Shown here piece by piece: positions 1 to 11,414 of a stretch of DNA of 64,000 nucleotides. This stretch comes from Piezodorus guildinii (Eukaryota > Arthropoda > Insecta > Hemiptera > Pentatomidae). The notes below the pieces were generated by a model. The model had not been told where the DNA came from and did no database searches. It worked only from the letters and a program-made list of their open reading frames with translations. The stretch is taken from assembly GCA_023052935.1 (NCBI GenBank), contig CM041297.1, positions 99,346,484 through 99,410,483 of the forward strand, read 5' to 3'. The translations under genes were made by a program, and so were the position numbers. Within the stretch, counting starts at the first letter, position 1. Each line of letters opens with the position of its first letter.

Positions 1-2029
1 CTCGCTCTTCTCCCAACAAGACCTCATTATAGTGCACATTTTTGTTATTGCAACCATCTACATTGAAGCCAACCCAACCGGGCCCGGCCACCAATATATC
101 GGCACGCCGACCTTTTCTTACACGTAGCAGCGAGGGAGCCACCAGGTGTACAAATCGTAGTGTATTGACATTTTTTTTTATTATATAGATATTTTTAGTG
201 TTTAATTTTTTTCTATAATTTTATTAGAGCCAGTTTTTTAAAAGATTTATTTTCTTTTTTTTTGTTAATAATTAGGAATATCAATTTATGTTATCTTTAT
301 TATATTAAAAGTGTATAACAATAATTTTCACCCTTTTTTTTTCTTTTAATCACCTTAATTATAAGTAAAATTATAACCAATTTTGAACCAGCATCTATTA
401 TAGGGAAGAAGGATAGTAGTAAATATTTCAACACCGCCCCTTCCCCTACAGTGTTTAGAAAAAAAAGATATGTATTTTTGACCAACTTTTCCCCTCCCTA
501 ACGATTTTCAACACACAAGACGCCCACCAAATTAAAATCCTGCCTGCACCCTAGGCATTCGGACAAAATTAGGACAATGCTCTTTCAAAAATTAGTGAGA
601 CCTAGTTCATTTCCAAGAAACTGGAACGAAAGGTACTTGCTTAGGGAAGAAGAGTTCTCCGCGGGATTTATAAAAACAATCAGTGGCCATCGCCAGTGGA
701 TACCACATTAAATGGCTGGGGCCTTTTGCACGTACGCCTAGAGAATTGACATCCAAACGCCTATTCGAGAACAGATCTGGTGAAAGAGGTAATAGAGGTT
801 GATCACGTCTTGTGTGTGAAGGAAGTTCTAAGGAAAATAGATATCGAATGATGAGGGGGTGCATACCCTGTTGTATAGGTGAGAGTGAAGAAAGGTGAGA
901 AGAGAGACCCAGGTTCTTGCAGGACCGTAGCGCCAGAAATAAATAGATAAAATGCAATGTTCCGATGAAGTTTCAGTTAATATACGGAACAATCTGAGGA
1001 ATGGAAATTATTAAACTATCGATAAAAATAAGAGAGTCAGTAAGTGGAAGGCCCAAGACAAAGAGCTCTATGATAATTAATATTGATTCTATTTAATCAT
1101 CTGCGTATTTAATAACCCACGTTTAATTATTTTGGTACAAATTATGCCTTATTTTTGTTAATAAATTCAAATTGAAAATAGGAGATCATTTTGAAAAGGA
1201 CGAGTACCCGAACTAAACCGAATAATATTTCAGTATCGTTACTTCTGACTTTAATATTTATTAATTTAACTGCGTCTGGAATCATAAAATGAAATTTCAA
1301 GAAGTAATAGCTATTAATTGGATTGATTCAGAAATAAATAACTTAAATACGAAAAGCAGGGAATTTCAAAAGTGATGCACTTGACAACGGGGGAAGATAA
1401 ATTCATGGAAACGTGGGTAAGACGTTCCTTCAAAGTTGGATAGGTTTTTCTACTGCAAGGGGAGGCTAAATTGACAGTTCCCTCAACATCGCTTCTAGGG
1501 TCCTCGTATTCAAATTTCTATATCTATCTGGCTCCTCCGTTCTCCCGCCAAAACGTTTTCATCACCGTTTAAATATGACGTTATTAAATGATGATGTGAA
1601 GTAGAATTGGACTGGATAATCGATTCCATCTAAAGTAAACCATACAAACTCGATATATAAAATTAAAGTCAACAAGTATTATTTATAAAATATATTAAAA
1701 TGGTTGTATAAAGATATTTCATTTTAAAACCTTAATTTGAATAATTATTCTATTAGATACATAATATTGATTACTTAATCCTTGTAATTACACAATGTTT
1801 TACGTTAAGAACAAGAGCGTTGAAAATTAAATTTAAAGAAAAAAATATAATTGTCTATTGGGAAAGCAATCGCATTTTATTATCCTGAAGCAATTGCGTT
1901 TAGGCAACGTTTTCAGAATTTATTGTTCTCATATTCATGCCCTAACAGTGGAAACAAAAACAGAATATTAAAATGGTATACAATAATTAGTAGATAATGT
2001 AATTGTTACACAGATAGAATACATTTTTT
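1..2029. other. AT-rich DNA, no gene recognised
   Basis: About 2 kb without any recognisable coding or RNA feature. The only long open frame (607-957, minus) matches no family I know and has no codon or domain signal. A somewhat less AT-rich patch lies at 600-940 and another at 1380-1560. I see no terminal repeats or tRNA-like boxes in either. The stretch is probably decayed intergenic or repeat DNA. Confidence 0.5.
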
Positions 2030-2335
2030 GACATAAATTTATATAAAAATCGTTAGAGCCGTTTTTGAGAAAATCGTAAAAAATTAACCATCTTAAAGAC
2101 GCCTATAGATGTCTTAAATATGAAATTTCAGTTTCCTACGACTTTTCCTTTTCGTGCCAGACTAAACACACGGACACGAAGATCTTTTTTCGGTACTTGG
2201 TTATTTGGAATTAGGGGACCATAAAACGTGTATTTCTGATAAAGACTCGAATCGGAAATTTTCAAGAACGCAATATTTTCCCTTACTATGTATTTCATAT
2301 ATAGGTATGTGGAAATAATAATACTAACAATATTA
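2030..2335 (+). repeat. Family A dispersed repeat, copy A1 (3' third)
   Basis: This copy has the block 'aaatcgttagagccgttttt', then 'atgaaatttcagtttc', 'acttggttatttgga', 'aaaacgtgtatttc' and the end block 'cccttactatgtatttcata'. The same blocks in the same order occur in the 3' part of copies at 3.4, 28.1, 30.3, 31.4 and 54.9 kb and, reversed, at 38.9 kb. The 5' two thirds are missing. No coding potential is seen. Confidence 0.85.
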
Positions 2336-3446
2336 GCCAACAGGTTATAAAACTATTTTTCCTGTTGCTGTTACTTTTACCTTAATTTTTAAATACCAAT
2401 TTGTTGTTTGTTTTTCCTTTTTATTTCGCAAATAAAAAATAAAATAATTTTCCTTGAAACCGATTTTTATCTATTTCGAAATCGGAATTGATAAACTTAA
2501 AATAAGTGTGTTAAACGGTAATTTAATATGAACAATAAAATACCGATAGGCAAGACGATAGTTGTACCTAACCCAATCCAAATATTTGAACATTGGTCTG
2601 GAAAGTTCCAAGGGCTATCTCTTGCGTTAACTTAGCTGCCCAAGTTTGTAGAGAAGCAACAGTATTTTTTTATTTTTTTTAAGTAGTGTCCAACCTTTAT
2701 CATACAATGACATTAACCAAACTCACTACATGGGAAGTTCATGGCTTATGTTTCGAATTTGTGATTTCACGAGATGTTTTGGCACGGGATTAACCAATTT
2801 CATTTTTTTTTTTTCCAATTTGTAAGGTATTATTCATTATGGCCATATTTTAAAAATTAATTAGTTGTTTATATATATGTATGTATGCAATTTAAAAAAA
2901 AGAAGCTATTTTTAATTCTGGCATTGAAATTTTTGAAAATGGTTATAATGACTTGATCCATTTACTATCATCAAGAATTTAACGTTAATCTGATCATAGA
3001 TCTGATTATTAACAGTTCATATTTTTTTTTAACTGAAAACAATATTTTATCATTTATTTACAAATGATTTATATTCTGAGAGCATATTTAGAATGGTTTT
3101 ATTAAAGAAATTATAATTGTGTCTGTTCAAATAAAATAAGGTTTTGCGCCTAAAGATGGCGTATTAGTTATGCATTTTTATTAAAAGTGGTGAAGTAGAA
3201 TACAGGACCCCAACTACTATTGAATTCTTTACCATAACCTTAAATTACCAATACTTATTTAAACGATTGTATACCGTATACGGTCTATATAAACAGCGAA
3301 ATTCGAATTTGTAAAACCAGTCCCTAAGAAAGAGAAAAAGTTCTATTAATAACCAATCTATCATCGTCATTATAAAGGACCGTACAACCCGAGTCGGAAC
3401 TTCGCCGCATTAAGGTGTCGCCTCAATTCATGTAAAAAAAATTGGT
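2336..3446. other. AT-rich DNA, nothing recognised
   Basis: I see no open frame with family resemblance, no tRNA-like promoter and no clear terminal repeats. Short homopolymer runs of T and A occur. Copy A2 of family A begins at the right edge. Confidence 0.45.
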
Positions 3447-4345
3447 GCGGGCAACACACGACTTTCACTTACCACCATTTTTAAAATTAATGAAAGACTT
3501 TTGAAATACAGTTAGAGTTAAAAATACGTGAAACTATTAAAGAATTAATTAAATTGAATTTATATAGAAACATGTGTTTTATTAAAAAATCTATTATATT
3601 GTTATCTAAAATAATTAGTTAGTTTTATCTTCTTTTCAAAACTCTCTATTAACTTTTAAAAGCTTGAGAATAAAATAATATTTTTTCAAAAATCTTTAGC
3701 TTTCCAACGGTATATCGTACATGTATATTATTGCTCTTGTGTTAAAAAACAAAACATTTCTTTAAAAATATATTTTTTCAGTTTTTTCCTTTAGTTGAGT
3801 ATCGAATTTATTCAATTTATATATTTACCTGTTTTTCATCAGTAGTACCAAGATAATATAGTTATTTTTATAGAATCAACAAAATTAAAGGTACTTTAGA
3901 GAAAGAAAATTTAAAATATCGGCATTTAAGGTCAGACCATTTTTATCCAAATGAAACCTAAATGATACTAAAGCCCACCAAATTTTACATCGATATAGCG
4001 AGTTTAATCAAAATCGTCGGAACCGTTTTCGAGAAAATCGAAAAAAGGTGCAAATTGCATGGTATAAAGTGCCTCTTCTGGTAAGCTCATTTTGATGAAA
4101 AACGTTTTGTAACGTCTCGGGCGTATATTTGTCTTAAATATGAAATTTCAGTTTCATAGGACTTACCGTCTCCGCCCGGGAGTTACCACACACATACACA
4201 CACAGACCTTTTTGCGGGACTTGGTTATTTGGACTCAGGGACCCTAAAATGTGTATTTCCGTTGAAAACTGGAATTTGAAAATTTTCACGATCGCAATAC
4301 TTTCCCTTACTATATATAGTAAGTGAAAGTAAAAATACATTTATA
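3447..4345 (+). repeat. Family A dispersed repeat, copy A2 (full length)
   Basis: This is the best reference copy of a roughly 0.9-kb non-coding repeat seen nine times in the window. It starts with 'gtgcgggcaacacacgactt' followed by 'tcacttacc', and ends near 'gtaagtgaaagt', so the tips form an imperfect terminal inverted repeat (actttcacttac against gtaagtgaaagt). Internal landmarks in order are 'gaaacatgtgttttatta', 'ctttccaacggtatat', 'aaaatatcggcattta', 'aaaatcgtcggaaccg', 'atgaaatttcagtttcat', 'acttggttatttggact' and 'cgatcgcaatactttccc'. There is no long open frame on either strand. I do not recognise the family. It could be a MITE-like DNA element or a dispersed satellite. Confidence 0.85.
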
Positions 4346-5248
4346 TAACATTAAATTGAATTAGCTAAGTTTATTCGTGGTTAGTCAACAGCACAAGCTA
4401 ACTTAATTAGTACGATCAATTTGATGCATTCAGGCATAGTATTGGAAATGGTCATATAATATTTAACTAAATAATAACAATGAATTAAAAGCAATTACAA
4501 TTAGGAAATTGCTAACAATATATAATGAAAAAGGTAAATGGAAGGTATGTATATGGTAGATAAATATGTAGATGAGAATGAAAAATATAATAAACTAATA
4601 TTGGGACACAAAATACCACCTTTGTTTAAGATTGGTATTTTTTCATTTGTAGACAGATTCCTAATAAATATAAAGATAATGTTTGGATAAAATAAAAATA
4701 TACAATACGGATATGCTAAAGCCTAATGCTTTATTTATTTTACTTTTCTTTTAGAGCTAAATGCCAAAAATAATAATTAAATTGAACTTAATTAAATAAA
4801 AAATATTAACTCTCATTAATACTTAAACACAACAAAAAATAAATTGAATACAAATGAAACGAAGCTAATCAGTCTTCCTCCGTCTGTTTCTGACAATAAT
4901 TTTTTTAAACATTGATCCACTACAATCGTTAATTAATCGTGATGAAGTGCTATCTACGTATTCTTAGGTTGTCGATTTCGGAATTTCAATTATAGATTCC
5001 AAAACAAAAAAAAAACTTGAGGATGGAGGAAAACTATGAAATGACGGCCTATGAATAACGAAGATTTTTTTTTTTTTAATAACCCATAGCAGGAAGTTTT
5101 ATTTAATAGACTATTTAATATTTCTTTATTTGAATTAATTCTGAGTTATTTTGAAAGCAGCGAATATTGTTTACAAAATAATAAATTATCATCTTGTTAT
5201 ATCATTTTCGCTTTTATTTAAAAGAGCATATTGTCTCAATCATCTCTA
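4346..5248. other. AT-rich DNA, nothing recognised
   Basis: No coding signal, tRNA-like boxes or terminal repeats were found between family A copy A2 and the microsatellite at 5.25 kb. Confidence 0.45.
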
Positions 5249-5287
5249 TGTATCTATCTATCTTATCTATCTATCTATCTATCTATA

Positions 5288-5320
<33 letters not shown>

Positions 5321-5326
5321 ATATAA
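5249..5326. repeat. Compound (TATC)n-(TA)n microsatellite
   Basis: About nine imperfect ATCT/TATC units run into roughly 40 bp of alternating TA with a single break. It lies just upstream of the R1-like remnant, so it could be that element's insertion site, although no target duplication could be confirmed. Confidence 0.9.
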
Positions 5327-5341
5327 TCTATTAAGTACACA

Positions 5342-6730
5342 TTAAAATATTTAGGCGTTCTTTTTGACCGAAAACATAATTGTAATAGACATATAGACAA
5401 TAATTATAGCCATACTCTTCAAACTATTAACAGACTGAATAGCAGCGAGGGTATCTTGGGGTCTAAAATCGGAGGTTCTTAAGATAATGTATGAAGGAGC
5501 TATTTTACCAAAAATACTCTTTGGAGTACTTGTGTGGCATAAAGCTATCCTCCGTAAAACAAATTTTATGAAACTTCGAAGACTCAAACGGCTCATGGCA
5601 ATGAAAATAAGTAAGGTATACCATACTATATCACATGAAGCTGCTTGCGTTTTGGCTAGAATAATTCCAATAGATTTGAAAATACAAGAGACTGTAGAAC
5701 TTTTTAACATAAAAAAAAGACAAACAGAATATAAAAATATTTCGAATGACAGAATGGATCTCCCAATTGAATTTCCAAAAATTGATCCATCCTGCAATAC
5801 ACGCGAATTTGAATACAAAGACAGAAACACAGGCACAAACTAACTCAAATACAAAGACAGAAATATCTACAGACGGGAACAAGGATGGAGAGAACGTTGG
5901 ATGTGCTTGGTTGTCAATCGACAAACATGGGAAGCTGATTGAAGCTCAATGTAAGCTGGGGTCAGAATGCTCGAACAACCAGGCGGAGAAGCTAGCTGTT
6001 CTCAGAGCGACAGAATATCTCCTATATAATATGACTGATACATTTACCGACATAACTATCTACACTGACAACATGAACGTTATACATTCCATCCAAAATT
6101 CCAAAATTCATGACGGACTAACCGAGGAAATCCGAATTAATTTGACCAATCTACATACTCAAAATAAAAACATTCACATTATGTGGGTTAAGGGGCATTC
6201 AGGAGTAGAAGGCAACAAATGAGCGGACACCCTAGAGAAGATAGCGGCTCAGAGTGACCTTCCAAAATCGTACAATTAGGTTCCCATATCCTACATCAAA
6301 GGGGAGATGAGGAAAGAGACGGTAGCCAAATGGAATCGTCCCTGGGCTGCTTCGCTGAAGCTTCACAGATATGTTCCCCATATCACACTTAACAATTACA
6401 AACACATACTAAGAAGTAACTACAAGGTGACACGATTTCTGAATGAACATGGACAAAAAAAAAACAATACTTAAATCGCTTTAACATACTGCAAGACAAA
6501 TGTCCATACGATGGTAAGATACACAATTTTCCACACCTACTATTCGACTATAAAAATTAGACAACATTCGAGCAAAACGGATACAGAACGTTATATTAGA
6601 GCACGGGACTTGGTCAGAAACAGAAGAGAGACTGATGACAAAATTTAAAAAGTATTTTATAAATTTCGCAAACAAAATATACTTCAGCCAACTTAATACT
6701 GATTGTAGGAAGGCAGTTGAGTCTTTGTAA
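5342..6730 (+). pseudogene. R1/LOA-like non-LTR pol remnant (RT C-terminus + RNase H)
   Basis: The remnant opens with KYLGVLFDRK, the usual end-of-palm motif of non-LTR reverse transcriptases. A thumb/connection region follows (5487-5843), including HEAACVLARIIPIDL, which closely parallels SYEAACVVARMPPIEL in the R1-clade element at 23.3-24.0 kb. An RNase H domain follows in another frame (5850-6226, continuing past a stop). Its catalytic set is partly visible: E in NQAEKLA, D in YTDNMNV and WVKGHSG, while the first Asp is in the variant STDGNK. Downstream (6227-6730) the frame is broken, but the R1 C-terminal region can be followed to about 6730. At least three frame changes and the absence of the RT core show a dead, 5'-truncated copy. 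RNase H presence suggests the LOA/R1 group rather than R1 proper. Confidence 0.8.
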
Positions 6731-7464
6731 TTCTTGTTGTGCTAAATTCATTTTCTTTGTATTTATATATTTAGCTGCTTTATTCTAATTCTGAAAAATA
6801 TTGAAATGTGTAATAAACATTATTTTATAGCTATTTCCTTTTGTTAGTTATTTTTCAATTGATGTTAAATTAATTTTATTTTTGTTCTTTTTAGATATAT
6901 TTAATGTTTAAAATGAAGATCAAAATAATGTAAACTTAATAAATTGTGAAATATCAATTATTATGAGTAAGTTTCAATGTTTAGTTTTGTTCAACTCATT
7001 AATCAATCAGAAGTTATTTGTTTAGTTATTTTATTCTTTTGTTTTATTATATCATTTCTTTTCTTCTTAAAGCTTTGTAAATAAGAATTCATTATAATCC
7101 TTTGGTCTGGTGGCCAAACACATTGTATATCTTAACTGTAGATATCATATTGTTCTGAAGGGACCTTGTCCAGAATGAAAATTATTTTTCTATTCTATTA
7201 TGAAATTGGTTTATTGAAATTTCGATCCCCATTCAGAAACATAGGCTCCTTTTCAAAACAAACAATTATTGGGCAGCAGCTCACACCACTCAGGCTAACT
7301 ACAGAATACTGTATAGAAAAAATTATATATATATAAACACTATATATTTTATAATAAAAAAATAGATATATTATATTATATAAATATAATAAACACACAC
7401 ACACATACATAATTATGTATTATATGTTTTATATAAAGTTTATACACCCCAATCAGAAATACGG
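6731..7464. other. AT-rich DNA, probably 3' UTR and intergenic
   Basis: The first 100 bases may be the 3' untranslated region of the R1-like remnant. The rest is AT-rich with a short TA-rich patch (7319-7440). Nothing else is recognised. Confidence 0.45.
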
Positions 7465-7470
7465 CATATT

Positions 7471-8268
7471 TTTTTTTTTATTAATTGATATTTACAACTG
7501 TATAGGAAAAAATACAACAAGTAAATATAAAAAAAAAGTAACAATTGGCTTGATAAAGTCTTGTGAAGAAGCTACCCAGCGGTAGTACTTTAATATTTAT
7601 CTCATTAGCAAGTCTTGAGGCCACCGTCTTTTCAGGCGCCTCCGGGGATTATCAGGAATAGATGGAGATGAAAAGATACGGACAAGCGGGTTTAAGTGGG
7701 CTGCTAGTTTGGAATTAAAGGAGGTATATCTAGTTTTGTCTAAGTCTGCAACTAACGGAATATTCAGGTCTTTATGGATAGTTTTATTAGTGACAAAATA
7801 CGAAGCATTTAAGATCTTTCGGAGGATTTTGGATTGCAAGGATTGGATGTGGGAGGAATTTGATGGCTTGGTGGATATCCATAGCTCAATACCATATGTC
7901 CAAATAGGTCTAATAATGGCTATATAAATTAGTTTTTTGTAGTAGATTGGAAGCTTTGAACGTTTTTCAAGCAAGTGTTGTAACAATCGGTATCTGCGAG
8001 AAGTTTCTTGTCTTTTCAGTCTGGTGTAAGGATTCAAAGTTATACATTAGCGGGTCTGTTCAACAGGAATTAGTGGGATGTTACTAAAGGATACAGTGGG
8101 ACAGGAGTTCATAGGTTTGCGACGAAGGGTAAACGTCATTTGATGGGATTTGTTAGGATTGATTTTAATTCTCCATTTCTGACACCACTCTTCAATGGAG
8201 TCAATGTGTGACTGAAGGTTTTGTGATGCGACAGTTGGGTCATTGCTTCGGCATAATTTAAAATATGT
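7471..8268 (-). pseudogene. Jockey-clade retrotransposon 3' fragment
   Basis: Read on the minus strand, this is the end of a Jockey reverse transcriptase: first a palm-to-thumb stretch (8265-8040), then an open frame of 146 codons (8037-7597) with TRLKRQETSRRYRLLQHLL, IIRPIWTYGIELW and the terminal signature RRRLKRRWPQDLL. The same order of motifs is found in the larger Jockey element at 18.0-21.9 kb, so the two belong to one family. The element is 5'-truncated just after the catalytic YADD region and has no endonuclease or ORF1. After the stop codon a short 3' UTR leads to a run of A (T on the plus strand, about 7471-7479), consistent with a poly-A tail. It is a typical dead-on-arrival insertion. 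Confidence 0.88.
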
Positions 8269-8320
8269 TTGCGATAAATGTAGAGAAATAAGTTAGTTAG
8301 AGTCCTCAGTTTTCGTAAAC

Positions 8321-8841
8321 ACGAACAAAGGTTTTCCGCTTTACTTCACAGTTAATATTATTATATTTTATTTTGAATATAATTTTTTAAGTTTAATATT
8401 TTAATTTTTATTATATTTTCCTCAACAAAAATTTTGAACTTTTTTTTTTTCAAACCCTAAAATTGAAAATGATATTTTAAAATAATATTTATTGCATTAA
8501 AAAGGATTCAGGAACTGATAAACAATAAATAAATGACTTAACAACCGTTACTCTTCCGGTAAGCAAGCGATCATGAACTCATTTCACCCTCCAACGACTA
8601 CCCTTATAGTGTACTCGAATAATATTATTAACTGGCTCTGTAATAATAAAAGGTCATAGGGATCATGAATTTTAATGAAGACCATTAGGGAGGCATCATT
8701 TATTAATTCAATAGCACTTAGCCAGCTAAAACTATCCCCTTAAGGTGCTTAGAACAATTTATTACATCGGGTTGGAGTGGAACGGCTCACCTTACCTCTC
8801 CCATCCCTACCCCGCTGAACGAACAAAGGTTTTCCGCTTTA
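8321..8841. repeat. Segment bounded by a 23-bp perfect direct repeat
   Basis: A 23-base sequence beginning acgaacaaaggttttccgct occurs perfectly at 8321-8343 and 8819-8841. The roughly 475-bp segment between them is mixed: AT-rich at the left, more balanced at 8560-8815. No protein or RNA family is recognised inside. The repeat could be a long target duplication, a deletion or duplication scar, or two copies of a short dispersed sequence. Confidence 0.75.
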
Positions 8842-8942
8842 TTTTTATGCTGATTTTTTTAAAAGTACATTTTGTTGTTTTATAAAGTACATTTTGTTAG
8901 TTAGAAACTAAAATTTGTTAATAAAAATGCGTAAAATTGATA

Positions 8943-9090
8943 TGGGATCACCTATGATGTTGTGGTTAGCACAACAGCCTTCTATCTTTAAGTTTGCGGA
9001 TTCAGACCCGGTAGATAACCCTAGGATTTTTTAAAGAGAGTAAAATATCTCCTGTTATGCCAACCTTCGTTAAAGTAAAAATAGTGATCC
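8943..9090 (+). mobile_element. tRNA-derived SINE, family 1, copy 1 (truncated)
   Basis: The head has a box A-like stretch (gtggttagcacaacag) and, about 35 bases on, a box B-like stretch (ggattcagaccc). The family-specific body 'ccctaggatttttt' and 'tcctgttatgccaacc' follows. The same head and body recur at 38.2 kb and, less well, at 11.4, 45.0 and 59.4 kb. The acceptor stem does not pair, so this is a SINE head and not a tRNA gene. The 3' half is missing. Confidence 0.75.
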
Positions 9091-9166
9091 AAAGCCTGCG
9101 CTGAGATTGAAAATAGAGTTCAATTAAACAATTTTTCTGTTAGATTTAAGAAAACTAAGAATTCTA

Positions 9167-10104
9167 CCACCATGGACACTGTCACCTCCTAACGTTAACC
9201 GTGAAATGTTGAAAGTTTCCAAAGTAAAAACATGTTCTCCACAAGAAATCTCTCAAACTTTCCTAATTGAACTTCGCAAACAACATTACAACAAAGTCAT
9301 CTATACTGATGGTTCAAATACTAATGAGTCTACTGCGTGTGCAGTGCTAGACGGTGACAGAATCTACAAGTACAAACTGAATAGGAATTGTAGTGCTTTA
9401 ACCGCTGAATTGACGGCTATCCAAAAATCTATGATTATAGCCTTATCATCTCCAGGGGAATCAATAATTGTTTGCTCAGACTCACTTAGTGCTCTCAGAG
9501 CTATTTCAAATCTGTTTTCTAAAAATCCCATTGTTCAAGAGGTCCACTATAGAATCAAGCAGCTAGAAGAGTCTTCTAGAAGAATAATTTTTTTTTGGGT
9601 TCCCAGTCATTCTGGAATATTCGGAAACGAGCAAGTTGACAAAGCAGCAGCAGAGACTCATTCTTAGAAGAAATAACGCCCTCCTATGTCCCACCATCAG
9701 AGTTATTTAAACCATTAAAAGCAAAAATATTATATGAATGGCAGCAGACCATATTAGTAAATATTAGCAAATAACAAGCTTAAAGAGATCAAACCTACTG
9801 TCAGCTCCTGGGCTACATCTTCCAGAACATGCCGGCGGGAGGAGGTAGTCATCACCCGCCTGAGGATAGGGCACTGCCGCCTCACACATGAGTATCTTAT
9901 TACAAGGAAGGATCCACCTCAATGTAATCACTGTAAAGTGACTCTCACGGTGAGTCATATTTTTGAGCACTGTCCACGGTACAGGAGAGAAATTGAAAAA
10001 TTTGGGGTGCCACGCCATGTCTCTGAGGCTTTGAGCGATAATGAAGCAACTATCAGCTGTGCCTTCAAGTTTATAAAGAATATTCGTCTATTTCAGCAAA
10101 TATA
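9167..10104 (+). pseudogene. I-clade pol C-terminus: RNase H and C-terminal zinc-binding domain
   Basis: The frame is open from the truncation point (9167, no start codon of its own) to the stop at 9665-9667. It holds a complete RNase H catalytic set: D in IYTDGSN, E in LTAELTA, D in CSDSLSAL and D in NEQVDKAA, plus FWVPSHSG. Such a domain removes the RNA strand during retrotransposon cDNA synthesis. A stop and frame change follow. The C-terminal domain then continues to 10,104 with SRTCRREEVVITRLRIGH and a C-x2-C...H...C cluster (QCNHCKVTLTVSHIFEHC). Only this end of pol survives, so the copy is non-functional. Confidence 0.88.
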
Positions 10105-10173
10105 ACATAATTTTTATTTTATTTATTTATTTTTTTATTTTATATTATTATTTTTATATATTTTTATTCTTTT

Positions 10174-10178
<5 letters not shown>

Positions 10179-10231
<53 letters not shown>

Positions 10232-10321
10232 ATTTTTTCTTCTTCTTCATCATACAGTTTAAACTACAATTTTATTTTATCTCTTTATACTTAAATTATT
10301 ATTATTCTTTATTTTACACAC

Positions 10322-10386
<65 letters not shown>

Positions 10387-10395
10387 TAATGTATA
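10179..10395. repeat. Two (TA)n / (CA)n-(TA)n microsatellites
   Basis: There are about 48 bp of pure TA at 10,179-10,226. A second tract begins with CACACATACATACA at about 10,317 and continues as TA to about 10,383. Both lie in the 3' UTR of the I-clade fragment, so they may have expanded after insertion. Confidence 0.95.
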
Positions 10396-10757
10396 TACAA
10401 TTTTTTTTTCTTTTCTTTTTTTTCAATTTAACTTTTTTTTATTTTATTTTTTGTATTATTGATTATTTTTATCATATTTGTGTTTTATTTGTTACTATTA
10501 GTGATTTGTTTCGTTTTTTTTTTCATAATTGTTAATTTCGTTTATTTTTATTATTTTTTAATGTTACTGTTTTGTTTTAGTATTTTGTTCGTTGTTTTCT
10601 TTTCTTAAATTTTTTTTTTCTGATATCATCATTTTGGTAAATCGTTTTTCTTTTTATTTTGTTTCTTGTTAAGATGCGAGGGCGATAATAACCATCAGCA
10701 GTTTTTTGCCCTTAAAATTAAAACAACAACAACAACAAACTAAGAATTCTATTATTA

Positions 10758-11292
10758 AATTAACTAAAGCCGAATCATTAAATTCCGTTCTGTGGAGTTA
10801 GGATGTACAGCTCAGTACGAAAAAGAGGTTCGTTCCATGCGTTTGTCAAAAATACCACACTATATGCCTCAGAAACGTGGACTGTTCAGCAATAAAACTT
10901 GTCTTAATGGAAATGGATTTCTGGAGACGTAGCTGTGGGGAATCAAGATTACAACACGTCTCAAATCATGTAATCAGAGAAAAGGTCGAGGAAACCATAA
11001 ATATCCTTTATTCCATTGAAACAAGAAAACTGAGCTGGTACGGACATGTTATGCGGATGCCGGACGACCGATGAACGAAAAGAGTTCTCCGTCATGTACC
11101 ATATGAAAGGAGGAAAAAAGGTAGGCCGGAAAAGAGATGGATGAAAGGGTTGCATGAAGATACGGCGGCAAGGGGCCTCAATGAGGAAGATTATAAGGAC
11201 AGAGCGAAAGGCGGCTAGGACTATGAGGAAACGATATATAACGTTTAAGTTGTGATAAAGTCGTTTTTGTATATATATATACATAATTAACT

Positions 11293-11296
<4 letters not shown>
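10758..11296 (+). mobile_element. RTE-like retrotransposon 3' tail with candidate 12-bp TSD
   Basis: From about 10,850 the plus strand encodes the C-terminal end of an endonuclease-reverse transcriptase of the type common in insect genomes: YASETWTVQQ, EMDFWRRSCG, LSWYGHVMRMPDDR and RKKGRPEKRWMKGL. At least two stops or frame changes break it. The direct repeat AATTAACTAAAG at 10,758-10,769 and 11,285-11,296 brackets the fragment and is probably its target duplication. The left repeat begins 7 bp after the I-clade TSD ends, so this insertion landed almost next to the I-clade copy. The element's own end is a short TA stretch. Clade assignment (RTE-like) rests only on the RWxGHVxRMPDxR and RGRPxxRW tail motifs. 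Confidence 0.75.

Positions 11297-11297
<1 letters not shown>

Positions 11298-11335
<38 letters not shown>
11298..11335. repeat. Poly-A tract of 38 bases
   Basis: An uninterrupted run of A lies immediately right of the RTE-like fragment's second TSD copy. It may be the tail of an older retroelement or a target tract. Length may vary through replication slippage or assembly. Confidence 0.9.
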
Positions 11336-11338
<3 letters not shown>

Positions 11339-11414
11339 AACTTACTTTAATATATTTACTACAAAAATAGTATTAAATATGCCGAATTTCTGATTGATAT
11401 TGCCTTAACGTTCA

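Larger units (their letters stand above)
9167..10736 (+). mobile_element. 5'-truncated I-clade non-LTR retrotransposon
   Basis: The insertion is delimited by a 15-bp target duplication and ends in a five-unit (AAC) tail, the simple-repeat tail typical of the I clade. It contains only the RNase H domain and the C-terminal zinc-binding region, then about 600 bp of very AT-rich 3' UTR that includes two long TA arrays (10,179-10,226 and 10,330-10,382). The family resembles, at a distance, the larger I-clade element on the minus strand at 46.5-50.9 kb: both have a PPWT...PP segment before RNase H and the RREEV..TRLRIGH motif after it. The clean TSD and mostly open RNase H frame suggest a fairly young insertion. 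Confidence 0.9.
9152..10751. repeat. 15-bp target-site duplication of the I-clade fragment
   Basis: The sequence AAACTAAGAATTCTA occurs at 9152-9166 and again at 10737-10751, exactly bracketing the I-clade coding fragment and its (AAC)n tail. This fixes both insertion boundaries to the base. Confidence 0.92.

Noticed and set aside
607..957. 116-codon minus-strand open frame as a host gene
   Set aside because: No domain, no homologous pattern and no splice or codon evidence. Its length is possible by chance in a less AT-rich patch.
5351..5836. 161-codon minus-strand open frame
   Set aside because: It is a shadow of the R1-like pol remnant on the plus strand, which has recognisable motifs. 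The minus frame has none.
8943..9015. tRNA gene
   Set aside because: Box A- and B-like segments are present, but acceptor and anticodon stems do not form and the same body follows in other copies. It is a SINE head. The same reasoning applies at 38.2, 39.8, 59.4 and 59.98 kb.
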